Assembly: GCA_963770995.1 (NCBI GenBank)
Contig: CAVYRS010000001.1
Coordinates: forward strand, 434,001 to 498,000
Direction: 5' to 3'
DNA: 64,000 nt
Origin: CAVSWN01 sp963770995
GTDB taxonomy: Bacteria > Acidobacteriota > Vicinamibacteria > Vicinamibacterales > CAVVIG01
Positions within the stretch are counted from its first letter, which is position 1; each line of letters opens with the position of its first letter. This document shows, one piece after another, positions 10,552-20,220 of the stretch. The notes beneath the pieces are model-generated. The model was not told where the DNA came from. It did not search any database and was given only the letters and a program-made list of their open reading frames with translations. Made by a program: the position numbers and the translations under genes.

Positions 10552-12440
10552 TCAGGACGCTGCGAGTTCCTCCTCCAGCAGCTGCTTCTTGTGCAGCTCG
10601 GCGTAGAGGCCGTTGTGGCGGATCAGCTCCTCGTGCGTGCCGCGCTCGGCGATGCGCCCTTCGTCCAGCACGAAGATCTGATCGGCTTCGCGAACGGTGG
10701 AGATGCGGTGCGACACGATGATCGACGTGCGCTCGCGCATGACACCGCGCAGGCGCGACAGGATCTCCTCCTCGGTATAGGTGTCCACCGCCGACAGCGC
10801 ATCGTCCAGGATGAGGATGCGCGGGTCGATCAGCGACGGCGCGCGCGATGCGCGGTGCGCTGCTTCTGGCCGCCCGACAGCGTGATGCCGCGCTCCCCGA
10901 CCATCGTGTCGTAGCCCTTCGGAAAGTCGGCGACGTCCTTGTCGAGGCGAGCGACTGCGGCGGCGGCGATGATCCGCTGCGTTCGTATCTCGGTGGCTCG
11001 TCGGCTCGACAGGCTCACCACGAGCGTGTTCCTGAGTTCGCTCGTCCTGAGCTTGTCGAAGCGCGAGCTGCGGCGTCCAAGCCGAACGCGACGTTGTCGG
11101 CCAGCGTGTCCGAGAACAGAAACGGCTCCTGCGGCACGAAGCCGATGGCGCCGCGCAGCGTCGCGAGCGGCATGTCGCGCACGTCGACGCCGTCGATGAA
11201 CACCGTGCCCGGCGGCGGATCGTGCAGTCGCGCGAGCAGCGAGATCAGCGTCGACTTCCCCGAGCCGGTGACGCCGACGAGCGCGACCGTCTGGCCGGCC
11301 TCGATCGTCGCCGAGACGTGGTTCAGGACCGGTCGTGTCGCCGTACGAGAAGACGAGATCGCGAAATTCGATCTCGCCGCGGATCGTGTAGATCCGGCTG
11401 AAGCCGGACCGCAGATTGACGGGATTGGATGCTGCTTCGCGGTACGTGGGGTCCGCATTCCGCGGTCCGCGATCCGCGATCGCCGGCTCCGCGTCCAGCA
11501 CCTCCAGCATCCGCTTCCACGACGCCATGCCGCGCTGCAGCATGTTCGTCACCCAGCCGAACGCAATCATCGGCCAGCTCAGCATCGTCAGGTAGGAGTT
11601 GAACGCGACGAACTGCCGAGCGTGATGCGTCCGCGGATCACCTCGCGGCTGCCGAGCCACACGACGAGCAGCGCGCCGAGCCCGAGGAAGAAGCGACATG
11701 CTCGGGAAGAAGAACCCCTGCAGCGCGATCAGACGGCGGTTGCGCTGCAGATACTCGTCGATTCGATCGTCGGAACCGTTCGAGCTCGGCCTGCTCCTGC
11801 CGGTACGCGCGCACGACCCGCACGCCGGACAGCGCCTCCTGCGCCACCGCGCTGACGTCGGAGAGCTGCGCCTGAATCTGCTCGAACCGCTTGTGAATGG
11901 CGCTGCCGAACAGCTTCACCGACATCGACACGAACGGCAGCGGGATGAGCGACCAGCAGCGTGAGCCGCGCGTCGATCGCCACCATCACGCACGAGCGCG
12001 ACGACGAAGGTCAGCAGCGTGTTCGCCGAGTACATGATCGACGGGCCGATCATCATGCGCACCGCGTTCAGATCGTTGGTCGCGCGCGACATCAGGTCGC
12101 CGGTCCGGTGCGCCTGGAAGTACGACAGCGGCAGCTTCTGCAGATGCGCGAAGAAGTCGTTGCGCATGTCGTACTCGATGTCGCGCGACGCGCCGATGAG
12201 GATCCGGCGCATCAGGAAGCGGAACACGCCGCCGACGAGGCCGATCGCGAGCAGCAGCGCGCCGTATCCGAGCGAGCTTGGCGCGCGTGACCCCTCGCGT
12301 CAGATCGTCGATGGCGTAGCTGCAGGATCTTTGGCGAGGCGAGCGTGACTGCTGGGGTGGTGACCGACGCAGATCAGCCCGAACATGAAATCGCGGCGAT
12401 AGCGGAGGACGTAGCCGAGCAGACGCCGATACGCGGGCAC
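10552..12440 (-). CDS. ABC exporter half-transporter, multiply frameshifted
   Basis: Second MsbA/multidrug-type half-transporter. Start GTG 12440 (VPAYRRLLGYVLRYRRDFMF). TMD pieces are recognisable in successive frames: RILIGASRDIEYDMRNDFFAHLQKL, AHRTGDLMSRATNDLNAVR and SDVSAVAQEALSGVRVVRAY. NBD: GVTGSGKSTLISLLARL (Walker A), FVPQEPFLFSDTLADNVAFG (Q-loop), GITLSGGQKQR (signature), D-loop region and SIIVSHRISTV (switch His), ending LLEEELAAS. A dispersed repeat (about 10993-11068) lies in the NBD between NVAFGLDAA and the next helix. Frame changes occur near 10850, 11330, 11620, 11690, 11945 and 12290. It pairs logically with the 5259-7117 exporter. Confidence 0.82.
10993..11068. repeat. Family F dispersed repeat inside the ABC exporter gene
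   Basis: Contains gtcctgagcttgtcgaagc and an inverted neighbour ggctcgacaggctcaccacg. This GACAAGCTCAGGAC-type word is widespread in many bacterial genomes and recurs here at about 7148-7178, 23537-23562, 47473-47512 and 51040-51092. Confidence 0.65.
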
Positions 12441-12545
12441 GATTCGAGTATATCCGTCGACCGGACACGCTCGTGGTTCGGCACGGAGCGAGGCCTTTAT
12501 CCTTTATTTACGGCTTCTCCAAGCCGCTGCTAGAATTCGACCTTC

Positions 12546-14373
12546 ATGCGTGCACTAGTGCGTCATCGTGCCCGTGCTGTGCATCCTGGTCATCGCGTAC
12601 CGCTACTACAGTGCGTTCATCGCCGCCAAAGTCATGGCGCTCAACGACGCACGGGTCACGCCGGCGCCACCAGAAGTACGACGGCGCGAACTACTATCCC
12701 GACGACCCGCTGGGTCCTGTTCGGCCACCACTTCGCCGCCATCGCCGGCGCGGGCCCGCTGGTCGGCCCGGTCCTCGCGGCCCAGTTCGGCTTCGCGCCC
12801 GGCCTGATGTGGCTGGTCGCCGGCGTCTGTCTGGCCGGCGCGGTGCAGGACTCCATCTGGCTATGGGCCTCCACTCGCCGCGGCGGCCGTTCGCTCGCCG
12901 ACATCGCCCGCACGGAGGTCAGCACGCTCGCCGGTCTCACCGCCGCGCATCGCGATCCTCTTCATCCTCATCGTGACCATGGCCGGCCTCGGCCTCGTCG
13001 TGGTCAACGCCCTCGCCGAGAGCGCGTGGGCGACCTTCACGATCTTCGTCACGATTCCGCTGGCGTGGTGATGGGCTTCTACATGTTCCGCTGGCGCCGC
13101 GGACACATCCGGGAAGCGACGCTCATCGGCGTCACCGTGCTGATACTCTCCGTCATTTTCGGCAAGAACGTCGCGGAATCTTCGATCGGCCACTGGTTCG
13201 AGCTGACGCATCACCAGGTCGTCATCGCGATGGCGCTCTATACCATCGCCGCGTCAGTGCTGCCGGTCTGGATGCTGCTCACGCCGCGCGCGTATCTCAG
13301 CACGTTCCTGAAGATCGGCACCATCGCGTTTCTCGTGATCGGCGTGATGATCATCAACCCGAAGCTCGAGGCGCCGGCGTTCTCGGAGTTCATCGGCGGC
13401 GGCGGGCCGATCATTCCGGGTCCGCTGTTTCCCTTCGTCTTCATCACCATTGCCTGCGGCGCGATCTCCGGCTTCCACGTGCTGATCTCGACCGGCACTA
13501 CGTCCAAGATGATCGATCGGGAGAGTGACATCCGGCCGATCGGCTACGGCGGGATGTTGATGGAATGCGTCGTCGGCGTCGTCGCGCTGATCACGGCGAG
13601 CGCGCTGCATCCGGCCGATTACTACGCGATCAACACGCCGCCGGCTGTCTTCGAGACGCTCGGCATGCCTGTCGTGAACCTGCCCGATCTGCAGAGCGCA
13701 GATCGGCGAGACCGTCGCCGGACGGACCGGGCGGCGCGCGTCTCGCTGGCGGTCGGCATGGCGCAGATCTTCAGCGCGCTGCCGGGGATGCGCGGCCTGA
13801 TGGCGTACTGGTACCACTTCGCCATCATGTTCGAGGCCGTCTTCATCCTCACGACGATCGACTCCGGCACGCGGGTCGGGCGGTTTCTCGTCCAGGAGTT
13901 CGGCGGCCGCGTGTGGAAGCCGCTCGCGCGCACCGATTGGCTGCTGGGCAACATCTTTGCCACCGTCGTCATCGTGCTCGGGTGGGCCTACTTCATCTGG
14001 ACCGGCAATATCAGCACTATCTGGCCGATGTTCGGCGTCGCTAACCAGCTGCTGGCCAGCGTGTCGCTGGCCGTGGCCACCACGCTCATCATCAACCTCG
14101 GGCGCGCGAAGTACGCGTGGGTAACGTTCGCTCCCGTTGTGCTGGGTAGCGACCACGACCCAGACCGCGGGCTTTCTCATCATTCGCGACCAGTTCTGGC
14201 CGATGGCGATTGGCGCCAGACCCGAACTGCACGTCCAGGGCTACGTCAACTCGATCGGAACGGCCCTGATGATGTCGTGCGCGGTCATCATCCTGATCGA
14301 GACGTCGCGCCGCTCATTGCAAGTGCTCAGGGGCCGCCGGGAAACGGTGGCGATGGAACTCTCCGAGGCTTAG
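12546..14373 (+). CDS. cstA: Carbon starvation protein A, peptide/pyruvate-type transporter, frameshifted
   Basis: CstA family inner-membrane transporter, implicated in peptide or pyruvate uptake. Segments seen in order: VPVLCILVIAYRYYSAFIA, YDGANYYP, VLFGHHFAAIAGAGPLVGPVLAAQFG (the family hallmark), LAGAVQDSIWLWASTRRGGRSLADIAR, FVFITIACGAISGFHVLISTGTTSK, AVGMAQIFSALPG, EAVFILTTIDSGTRVGRFLVQE, and NISTIWPMFGVANQLLASVSL. The C-terminal segment FLIIRDQFWPMAIG and TALMMSCAVIILIETSRR is in another frame and ends at TAG 14371-14373. Frame changes occur near 12560, 12680, 12945, 13065, 13700 and 14145. The start at ATG 12546 is uncertain because the first frame change is within 15 codons of it. Confidence 0.85.
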
Positions 14374-14375
14374 TC

Positions 14376-14720
14376 ATGATCAGACCGTTCGCCCTCGTGA
14401 CCGCTCTCCTCGTTCTCGCCGGCGCGCCGCGCGCCGCCGAGCGCGCAGTGCAACAGACCTGGAAGGGCCAGATCACCGACAGCCTCTGCGGCGCCAAGCA
14501 CGAGGAGGCCGCCGAGGGCCAGGGCAAGATGCCCGATCGAGACTGCGCGCTCGCGTGCGTGCGCGGCGGATCGAAGTTCGCGCTCCTGGTGGACGGCAAG
14601 CTCTTTCAGATCGCCAACCAGGAGCTGGAGGATCTCAAAACGCACGCCGGCCACATGGTCACTGTTACCGGCGAGTTGAACGCACAATCGATTACGGTGT
14701 CGAAGATCGTGATGCCGTAG
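14376..14720 (+). CDS. Small exported protein, OB-fold-like, unknown function
   Basis: A 114-residue protein with a signal peptide (MIRPFALVTALLVLAGAPRAA), two bases after the cstA stop. The mature part has WKGQITDSLCGAKH, DCALACVRGGSKFALLVDGKLFQIANQ and HAGHMVTVTGELNAQSITVSKIV. I recognise this pattern from uncharacterised exported proteins of Acidobacteriota; the spaced Cys residues could form disulfides, and the last third looks like a small beta barrel. No function can be assigned. Its 3' end overlaps the convergent M14 peptidase gene by 29 bases. Confidence 0.75.
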   Translation: MIRPFALVTALLVLAGAPRAAERAVQQTWKGQITDSLCGAKHEEAAEGQGKMPDRDCALACVRGGSKFALLVDGKLFQIANQELEDLKTHAGHMVTVTGELNAQSITVSKIVMP

Positions 14721-17451
14721 CGTTGCTCGCGTAGAGGCTGTTGAACAGCAACTTGAACGTGCCGTGCGGCTGCGCCCGCTTCAGGATTTCAGCGCCGAAC
14801 AGCAAGACCCTGCCTTTGCCAACCGGCGCTTCAATGGCCGCCACTCCGCCTTCCAGATAGTGTTGACCCCAGGACCATCCGCTCCGTAGCGGCGTCCTGG
14901 TGTCGAACCACGCAATCGCCTTCACGCCGCGAGCCGCCGCGGACGACCCCAGCCTGAACACCGGGCTGTTCTCGAAGAACATGTCGGTCCGCTCGGCCAT
15001 GCCGTGCGCGATCGGGTGTGACGTGTCGACTCGCGCCTGCAGCACGGATCCCGGCGTGTAGAACTTCGTTCGAGGCAGCGGCGCGCCGCCCTCGGTCAGA
15101 TGGTTTTCGATCGGCAGCTCGAGCCAGCCCGCCAGATTCGCGGCCGAGTCGCCCAGCGCTACGACGGTCCCGCCGTTGTCGAGGAATCGCTTGATCTCGG
15201 GCAACGTCTTGTCGCGCGTGACGCGGCCAAGCTGTCCCTGGTATTCCGGCGGGACGTTCGACGGCGGCTCTCCGCCGCGACCTCGGCCACCTTGCGCGGG
15301 CGCCGCGGCCGGGATGGCGCCCTCGACGAACACGAGCGCGTCGTACTTCGCGTTGAGGTTGCCGGCGTCGAGCGCCGGCGCAAAGACGCGGTCGAAGGTG
15401 AACTCGAACTGTTCGAGGATCCAACGGGTCCAGCCCGCGTCGATTGAGCCCCCGTACTGATCCCACACGCCGATCCGCGGCTTCCTCATTCTCCAGGCTG
15501 TCGCGGGGGCGCGCTCCGACGTCGCGTCGAAGCTGACGCCGCGGTCCGACGCGATCCGCTGGATCAGCGGAAGCGTTGACGGCCGCGCCGTCACGTACAT
15601 CGCGCCGGCCGGATGGGTCCTTCCCGTGGCGCTCATCGGAGCCTGTAACCACATCACGTCTTCGTTCGCGCTCAGAAGCCGATTGAGTGCCACGAACGAG
15701 TCGAGCACCTGATGGCTGAACACGTAGCCGCTGGCGCTTGCGATCGTTGCGACTGTGCCGGGCGGCGCCTTGACGTTCCAATCCGTGATCGGCTCGAACG
15801 GTCCGGTGAACGGCTCGAGGATGCGATCGAACTGGACGCCCATCTGGAACGCCAGCGTCCAGCCGGCGTTGTCGTACGGCGGCGTAGGCGGCGCGCCTGG
15901 GTAGGGGAAGTTGTCGGGATGATCCTGGGGCTCGAACATGTCGATCACGTGCGGGCGAAACGCCTGCGCGCTCAGCACCACATAGGAGCCTGCCGGGTAT
16001 TTCTTGCCCGCCACGTCAAAGTCGCGGGCCGCGCGCTGGACCGCAATGCCGGTTTCGCGCAGCGCGTTGATGAACTTCGTCGCGGTCGGAAAATCCGGCT
16101 GATTCGACGGGATGATGTATCCACGCGGATCGCGCAGTTCGGGTGTGTGCAGCTCGGCCCAGAACGCCAGGTCACGTTCCGCCGTACCCGGCTGCGATCC
16201 CATCTTCGCCGCGAGCGCCTGATAGCGGCGCGGCGCCGGCGTCCAGGTGTCGCGGCTGCCACGCTCGATCGAGTTCTTCCCCATGCGGTAGATGTTGAAC
16301 AGGAGGTTTTCTCTCGTCCGCGACGCAAGATCGAGGACGCCGCGATTGGCGGCGATCGAGTACTCGATCGAGGTCCGGAAGTGCCACTCCTGCGGCGGCA
16401 CCGGATACGGCAGATCGCTGTTGGGCAGCTGCCGCTGCATCACCAGCGGCACGCGCATCGGCGTCGGGCTGCCGATCATCTCCGTCAGGATCGCGATGAT
16501 GTTGTGGAACGCCGCCGTGTTGCGGATGCCGCCGTTCCACCAGCCGTCGTACGCGCCGCCCGATCGCGAGGTCGCGCCGGGCTTTCCTTCGGCCGCCAGC
16601 CGCGACTGGAGCGCGATGCCAACCGTCTGCAGTCCGAGCACGAGCAGCGGATCCTGGTTGTAGTTGAACGGGTCGCGCAGCGGCGGCGACCACAGCACCG
16701 TGCCGGCTGGTCCGCTCTGGTGGTGGTTGTAGAGAATCTGCGGGAACCACTCGTGGTAGAGCACGCGATTGATGTTTTCGGTCTCGGCCTGGGTCGAGGC
16801 GAAGAAGTCGCGGTTGTTGTCGTGGCCGATGTACTTCTGGTACAGCTTCGGCAGGTTCGCCAGGCTGCGCTCCTTCGGATCCGCCGCGCGCATGTACCAG
16901 TCCGCGACGAGATCGTTGCCGTCGGGATTGGCATGGACGAAGAGAACGATCACGTCGTTCAGAATACGCATCGTCTCTTCGTCGGTGCGGCTCACCATCT
17001 GGTACACCATCTCGCCGAGCTGCTGTGCGCCCAGCGATTCGCTGGCGTGCAGCCCACCGTCGATCCAGACCACCGCCTTCCCTTCCTTGGCGAGCGCGCG
17101 CGCCTGGGCATCGGTGAGGCCTTCCGCGAGCGCCAGGCGCCGCGAGATGTCCTTGTACTTGGCGAGGCTCGCGTGGTTCTCCGGCGACGTGACGATCGCC
17201 ATGAGCTGCGAACGCCCGTCGGCCGTCTTCCCGATGTCGTGCACCGTGATGCGCGGCGACTCCTTCGCCAGCTTGTTCCAATAGGCCGAGATCTGCTGGT
17301 AGTTCGCGAGAACGTAGTCCTCGCCGAAGTCGTGGCCGAATTCCTCTTTCGGGCTGGTGACGCGGGATTGGCTGCGGACATCGATCGTCCGCTGAGCGAG
17401 GAAGGGCGCCATGAGCAGCGCGAACAGGACGGCGCGTCGTAGATGCGACAT
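14692..17451 (-). CDS. Exported M14 family zinc carboxypeptidase
   Basis: A 919-residue exported metallopeptidase starting at ATG 17451 (MSHLRRAVLFALLMAPFLAQ signal peptide). The M14 zinc site is seen as GGLHASES (His 135, Glu 138), with the third ligand in ILYNHHQSG (about 243-244); the substrate-binding pair appears as NNRDFF (about 212-217). The large C-terminal half has a glutamine-amidotransferase-like stretch (ERAPATAWRMRKPRIGVWDQYGGSIDAGW... ALVFVEGAIPA) with a low-complexity loop rich in Gly, Arg and Pro near residue 735 (PAQGGRGRGGEPP). The frame is intact. It starts one base after the stop of the upstream HupE-like gene, so the two are co-transcribed. Confidence 0.88.
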   Translation of the reverse strand: MSHLRRAVLFALLMAPFLAQRTIDVRSQSRVTSPKEEFGHDFGEDYVLANYQQISAYWNKLAKESPRITVHDIGKTADGRSQLMAIVTSPENHASLAKYKDISRRLALAEGLTDAQARALAKEGKAVVWIDGGLHASESLGAQQLGEMVYQMVSRTDEETMRILNDVIVLFVHANPDGNDLVADWYMRAADPKERSLANLPKLYQKYIGHDNNRDFFASTQAETENINRVLYHEWFPQILYNHHQSGPAGTVLWSPPLRDPFNYNQDPLLVLGLQTVGIALQSRLAAEGKPGATSRSGGAYDGWWNGGIRNTAAFHNIIAILTEMIGSPTPMRVPLVMQRQLPNSDLPYPVPPQEWHFRTSIEYSIAANRGVLDLASRTRENLLFNIYRMGKNSIERGSRDTWTPAPRRYQALAAKMGSQPGTAERDLAFWAELHTPELRDPRGYIIPSNQPDFPTATKFINALRETGIAVQRAARDFDVAGKKYPAGSYVVLSAQAFRPHVIDMFEPQDHPDNFPYPGAPPTPPYDNAGWTLAFQMGVQFDRILEPFTGPFEPITDWNVKAPPGTVATIASASGYVFSHQVLDSFVALNRLLSANEDVMWLQAPMSATGRTHPAGAMYVTARPSTLPLIQRIASDRGVSFDATSERAPATAWRMRKPRIGVWDQYGGSIDAGWTRWILEQFEFTFDRVFAPALDAGNLNAKYDALVFVEGAIPAAAPAQGGRGRGGEPPSNVPPEYQGQLGRVTRDKTLPEIKRFLDNGGTVVALGDSAANLAGWLELPIENHLTEGGAPLPRTKFYTPGSVLQARVDTSHPIAHGMAERTDMFFENSPVFRLGSSAAARGVKAIAWFDTRTPLRSGWSWGQHYLEGGVAAIEAPVGKGRVLLFGAEILKRAQPHGTFKLLFNSLYASNATASRSSTP

Positions 17452-17452
17452 A

Positions 17453-18766
17453 TCACACTCTCTCAGACTGTTGTGCTGCACGCCGCAGGTTGCCGAGCAG
17501 CCAGTACGCCCCGATCAACACCACGATCAACATGGCCCACCGCATGGCCATCGCAAGAAAGGCGGCGTCGATCACCGGCCACTGAAACCGGAACTGCCGC
17601 AGCACCCCGTAGCGTTCCGCGAGCCAGTGCCAGGACGTGTGTGCCACGAACGCTGACAGGACGATTGTCCCCAAACGCTCGGGGACCACGAAGCGGAACA
17701 ACGCGGCGAGCGCGGGAACGAGCAGCACCAGGACAAGGAACTGAGCCAACTCGATGCCAACGTTGAAGGCGAGCAGCGACGTCGGCAGGTGCGAGCCCGC
17801 GAATTGCAGCGCGTCCCGCACCGCAACCGAAAAACCGAAGCCGTAGGCCAGCCCGAACGCGAACGCAACCATCCACCGCTGCCGCTGCGGCGACACGATG
17901 TTCTCGATCGCCATGTAGACGACCGACAGCGCAAGCAGCGTCTCGATGAGAGGCGGAAACCACAGCGCATCTGGCGCCAGGCTGTACGCCGACGCGACGA
18001 GCGTGATCGAGTGCGCCACGGTGAACGCCGCAACGACCGTCACGAGCGGACCGATCCGGCGGAACGGCATGACCAGACAGGCCAGGAACAGCAAGGCATC
18101 AACCCGCCCGAGGACGTCGCGGAACCCCAGCCGGACGAACTGCGCCACCACCTGATGCCACCGCGGGTCGAGCCGGACGATGCCGGGATCGCCGTGCAGC
18201 TCGAAGGTGCGCATTCCGCCGTCCGGAAACAGGAAGCGGACAATCGTCAGCGTGCGGAGGCCCAGCCGTCCGAGGCGCGGCTCGAACGAGAACCGCGACC
18301 GTTCCGACTGAATCGGATACTCGAACAGCACGTCGAGCATCCCCTGGCTCCATAAAAAATCGGTATCGGCCGGGAGGCGCGGTCCCGTGACGTGCGCGAG
18401 GGCCTCCTCATACGAGGCGAACGAGCGATCCGACGGCAGCGACGCGCGCACGTCGGTGACGCGCGGATACGCCAGCTTCACGTTCTCTTCGTACACGCTG
18501 ACGTCGTCGGCCACCCAGAGGGTGGCTGCGTCGCGGAGCGACTGGTCGGCACGCGGCAGGTCCAGGAGGTCGAAATTCGCCGAACCGGCCCGTTTCGGGT
18601 AGTCCACGTCGCGCATTGCCATCAGCGGGACGCGCACCAGCAGGCGGAGGGTTGTCCCCTCCGGCTTGACGAACGCCTGAACCGTTACGTCGTTGGGGAT
18701 GTCATGCGCCGCGAGCTTGACGCTCAGAATAAAAACGAGACCCGCGAACGTGGCGGCGCCCGACAT
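17453..18766 (-). CDS. HupE/UreJ-like membrane protein
   Basis: A 437-residue protein. The start at ATG 18766 is preferred to the longer reading because the preceding 35 codons are a translated palindromic repeat. It has a signal sequence (ATFAGLVFILSVKLAAHD), a periplasmic domain of about 200 residues, then about seven transmembrane segments (DALLFLACLVMPF, TVVAAFTVAHSITLVASAY and others) with conserved His (VAHSITL, AHTSWHWL) and NVGIELAQ, the HupE/UreJ_2 pattern. Members are proposed nickel/cobalt permeases, but the metal role of this long subtype is unproven. It is joined to the M14 peptidase as GTGTGATATG. Confidence 0.82.
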   Translation of the reverse strand: MSGAATFAGLVFILSVKLAAHDIPNDVTVQAFVKPEGTTLRLLVRVPLMAMRDVDYPKRAGSANFDLLDLPRADQSLRDAATLWVADDVSVYEENVKLAYPRVTDVRASLPSDRSFASYEEALAHVTGPRLPADTDFLWSQGMLDVLFEYPIQSERSRFSFEPRLGRLGLRTLTIVRFLFPDGGMRTFELHGDPGIVRLDPRWHQVVAQFVRLGFRDVLGRVDALLFLACLVMPFRRIGPLVTVVAAFTVAHSITLVASAYSLAPDALWFPPLIETLLALSVVYMAIENIVSPQRQRWMVAFAFGLAYGFGFSVAVRDALQFAGSHLPTSLLAFNVGIELAQFLVLVLLVPALAALFRFVVPERLGTIVLSAFVAHTSWHWLAERYGVLRQFRFQWPVIDAAFLAMAMRWAMLIVVLIGAYWLLGNLRRAAQQSERV

Positions 18767-18855
18767 GGCTAATGGCTGATGGCTGATGGCTAAAGACCGA
18801 AGGCTTCGACCGTTGAAAATCGACCATAAGCCGTTAGCCATCAGCCATAAGCCAT
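18767..18855. repeat. Family B palindrome (ATGGCTGATGGCTAATGGC)
   Basis: The words ggctaatggctgatggctga and inverted words ttagccatcagccataagcc flank a 40-base centre. It lies between the divergent HupE-like and NHL1 genes. Close copies are at 20121-20208, 25596-25680 and 50007-50097. Confidence 0.85.
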
Positions 18856-18918
18856 CGTTCGGCTTCGGCACCTCGGTAGTATACTTAGCGCGCCCAAACG
18901 GGTTGGAGGATGAGACTT

Positions 18919-20112
18919 ATGCGCACGCGAAAGGTCCTGGTAGGGTGGTCGATCGTCGCGCTGCTGGTTGCGCTCGGCATTGCGCAGCAACAGCTGGAGA
19001 GAACCGCGGCTGCGCAGTCGAAGGCCGCCGTGCAGGCGCCGCGCTTCGAAGTCGATCCGATGTGGCCCAAGCCGTTGCCGAACCACTGGCTGCTGGGCAA
19101 CACGATTGGCGTCGGCGTCGACAGCCGCGATCACGTGTACATCATTCACCGCGCCGGCTCGCTCGAAGAGAAGGAAGTGTACGCCACGGCGAACCCGCCC
19201 GCGTCCGAGTGCTGCATTCCGGCGCCGCCCGTGCTCGAGTTCGACGCCGAAGGCAATCTCGTGAAAGCGTGGGGGGGTCCCGGCCAGGGTTTCGAGTGGC
19301 CGGCGTCGAACCACGGCATCACGCCGGACGGCAAGGGCAATCTCTGGATCGGCGGCAACGGCGGCCCGGACAATCACATCCTGAAGTTCACGCGCGAGGG
19401 CAAGTTCGTCAAGCAGTTCGGATTCGCGTGGGCGAACTCGGGCAGCAACGACTCGTGGGCGTTCAGCCGCGTGGCGAAGGTTTCCATCGACGACGCTGCC
19501 AACGAAGCGTATGTCTCCGACGGCTACGGCAACAAGCGGGTCGCGGTGATCGACATGGAGACCGGCAAGATCAAACGGTACTGGGGCGCCTACGGGAACA
19601 AGCCCGACGACACCAGCCTCGGCAACTACAATCCGAGCGCGCCGCCCGTGCAGCAGTTCCGCAACCCGGTGCACTGCGCCGAGCCGACCACTGACGGCAA
19701 CGTCTACGTGTGCGATCGGCCGAACGATCGCATCCAGGTCTTCACCAAGGCCGGCAAGTTCGTGAAGGAAGCCTTTGTCGCCAAGAGCACGCGCGGCGAC
19801 GGCTCGGTGTGGGACATCGCGTTCTCGAAGGACCCGCAGCAGAAATATCTGTACATGGCCGACGGCGCGAACGAGAAGATCCGCATCTTCGATCGCGAGT
19901 CGCTCACCGAGCTCACCAGCTTCGGCGACGGCGGCCGTCAGCCGGGCCAGTTCTACGCCGTGCACAGCATCGCGACCGACTCGAAGGGCAACCTCTACTC
20001 CACCGAGACGTATCGCGGCCAGCGCATCCAGAAATTCGTGTACAAGGGCCTCGCGCCGGTGACCAAGCAGAACCAGGGCACGGTGTGGCCGACGCGCACG
20101 CCCACGCAATAG
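18919..20112 (+). CDS. Exported NHL-repeat propeller protein (paralogue 1)
   Basis: A 397-residue protein with an N-terminal signal or anchor (VGWSIVALLVALGIAQQQ). Start ATG 18919 is favoured over ATG 18910 because ggagg (18905-18909) is 9 bases before it and overlaps the other. Blades follow the pattern VGVDSRDHVYIIHR, FDAEGNLVKAWG, HGITPDGKGNLWIGGNG, VYVCDRPNDRIQVFTKAGKFVKE, WDIAFSKD and IATDSKGNLYSTE. These match the NHL six-bladed propeller family; some relatives are labelled peptidyl-alpha-hydroxyglycine alpha-amidating lyase-like, which I treat only as a possibility. A Cys pair (ECCIPAP) is shared with the other paralogues. First of five tandem copies; intact. Confidence 0.85.
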   Translation: MRTRKVLVGWSIVALLVALGIAQQQLERTAAAQSKAAVQAPRFEVDPMWPKPLPNHWLLGNTIGVGVDSRDHVYIIHRAGSLEEKEVYATANPPASECCIPAPPVLEFDAEGNLVKAWGGPGQGFEWPASNHGITPDGKGNLWIGGNGGPDNHILKFTREGKFVKQFGFAWANSGSNDSWAFSRVAKVSIDDAANEAYVSDGYGNKRVAVIDMETGKIKRYWGAYGNKPDDTSLGNYNPSAPPVQQFRNPVHCAEPTTDGNVYVCDRPNDRIQVFTKAGKFVKEAFVAKSTRGDGSVWDIAFSKDPQQKYLYMADGANEKIRIFDRESLTELTSFGDGGRQPGQFYAVHSIATDSKGNLYSTETYRGQRIQKFVYKGLAPVTKQNQGTVWPTRTPTQ

Positions 20113-20120
20113 GAACGGCG

Positions 20121-20208
20121 CCATGGCTGATCGCTGATGGCTAATGGCAATCGATGATGGAAAGAGGCCATTGACCCTACGCCATCAGCCATCAGCCATC
20201 AGCCATTT
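20121..20208. repeat. Family B palindrome between NHL1 and NHL2
   Basis: Begins 9 bases after the NHL1 stop. Left words atggctgatcgctgatggct and right words catcagccatcagccatcag flank ttgaccctacgcc, a core also found in the 25.6 kb copy (ttgaccctatgcc). Confidence 0.85.
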
Positions 20209-20220
20209 TCAGGAGAAGTT

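Noticed and set aside
13254..14183. A 309-codon open frame on - opposite cstA
   Set aside because: It is antisense to conserved CstA membrane helices; its translation is charged and low-complexity, a shadow.
15712..17442. A 576-codon open frame on + opposite the M14 peptidase
   Set aside because: It is antisense to an intact peptidase with conserved zinc ligands; composition is Arg-rich and there is no start context.
18770..18871. A longer N-terminus for the HupE-like protein
   Set aside because: The extra codons are the translation of a family B palindrome, and a good start with signal sequence follows at 18766.
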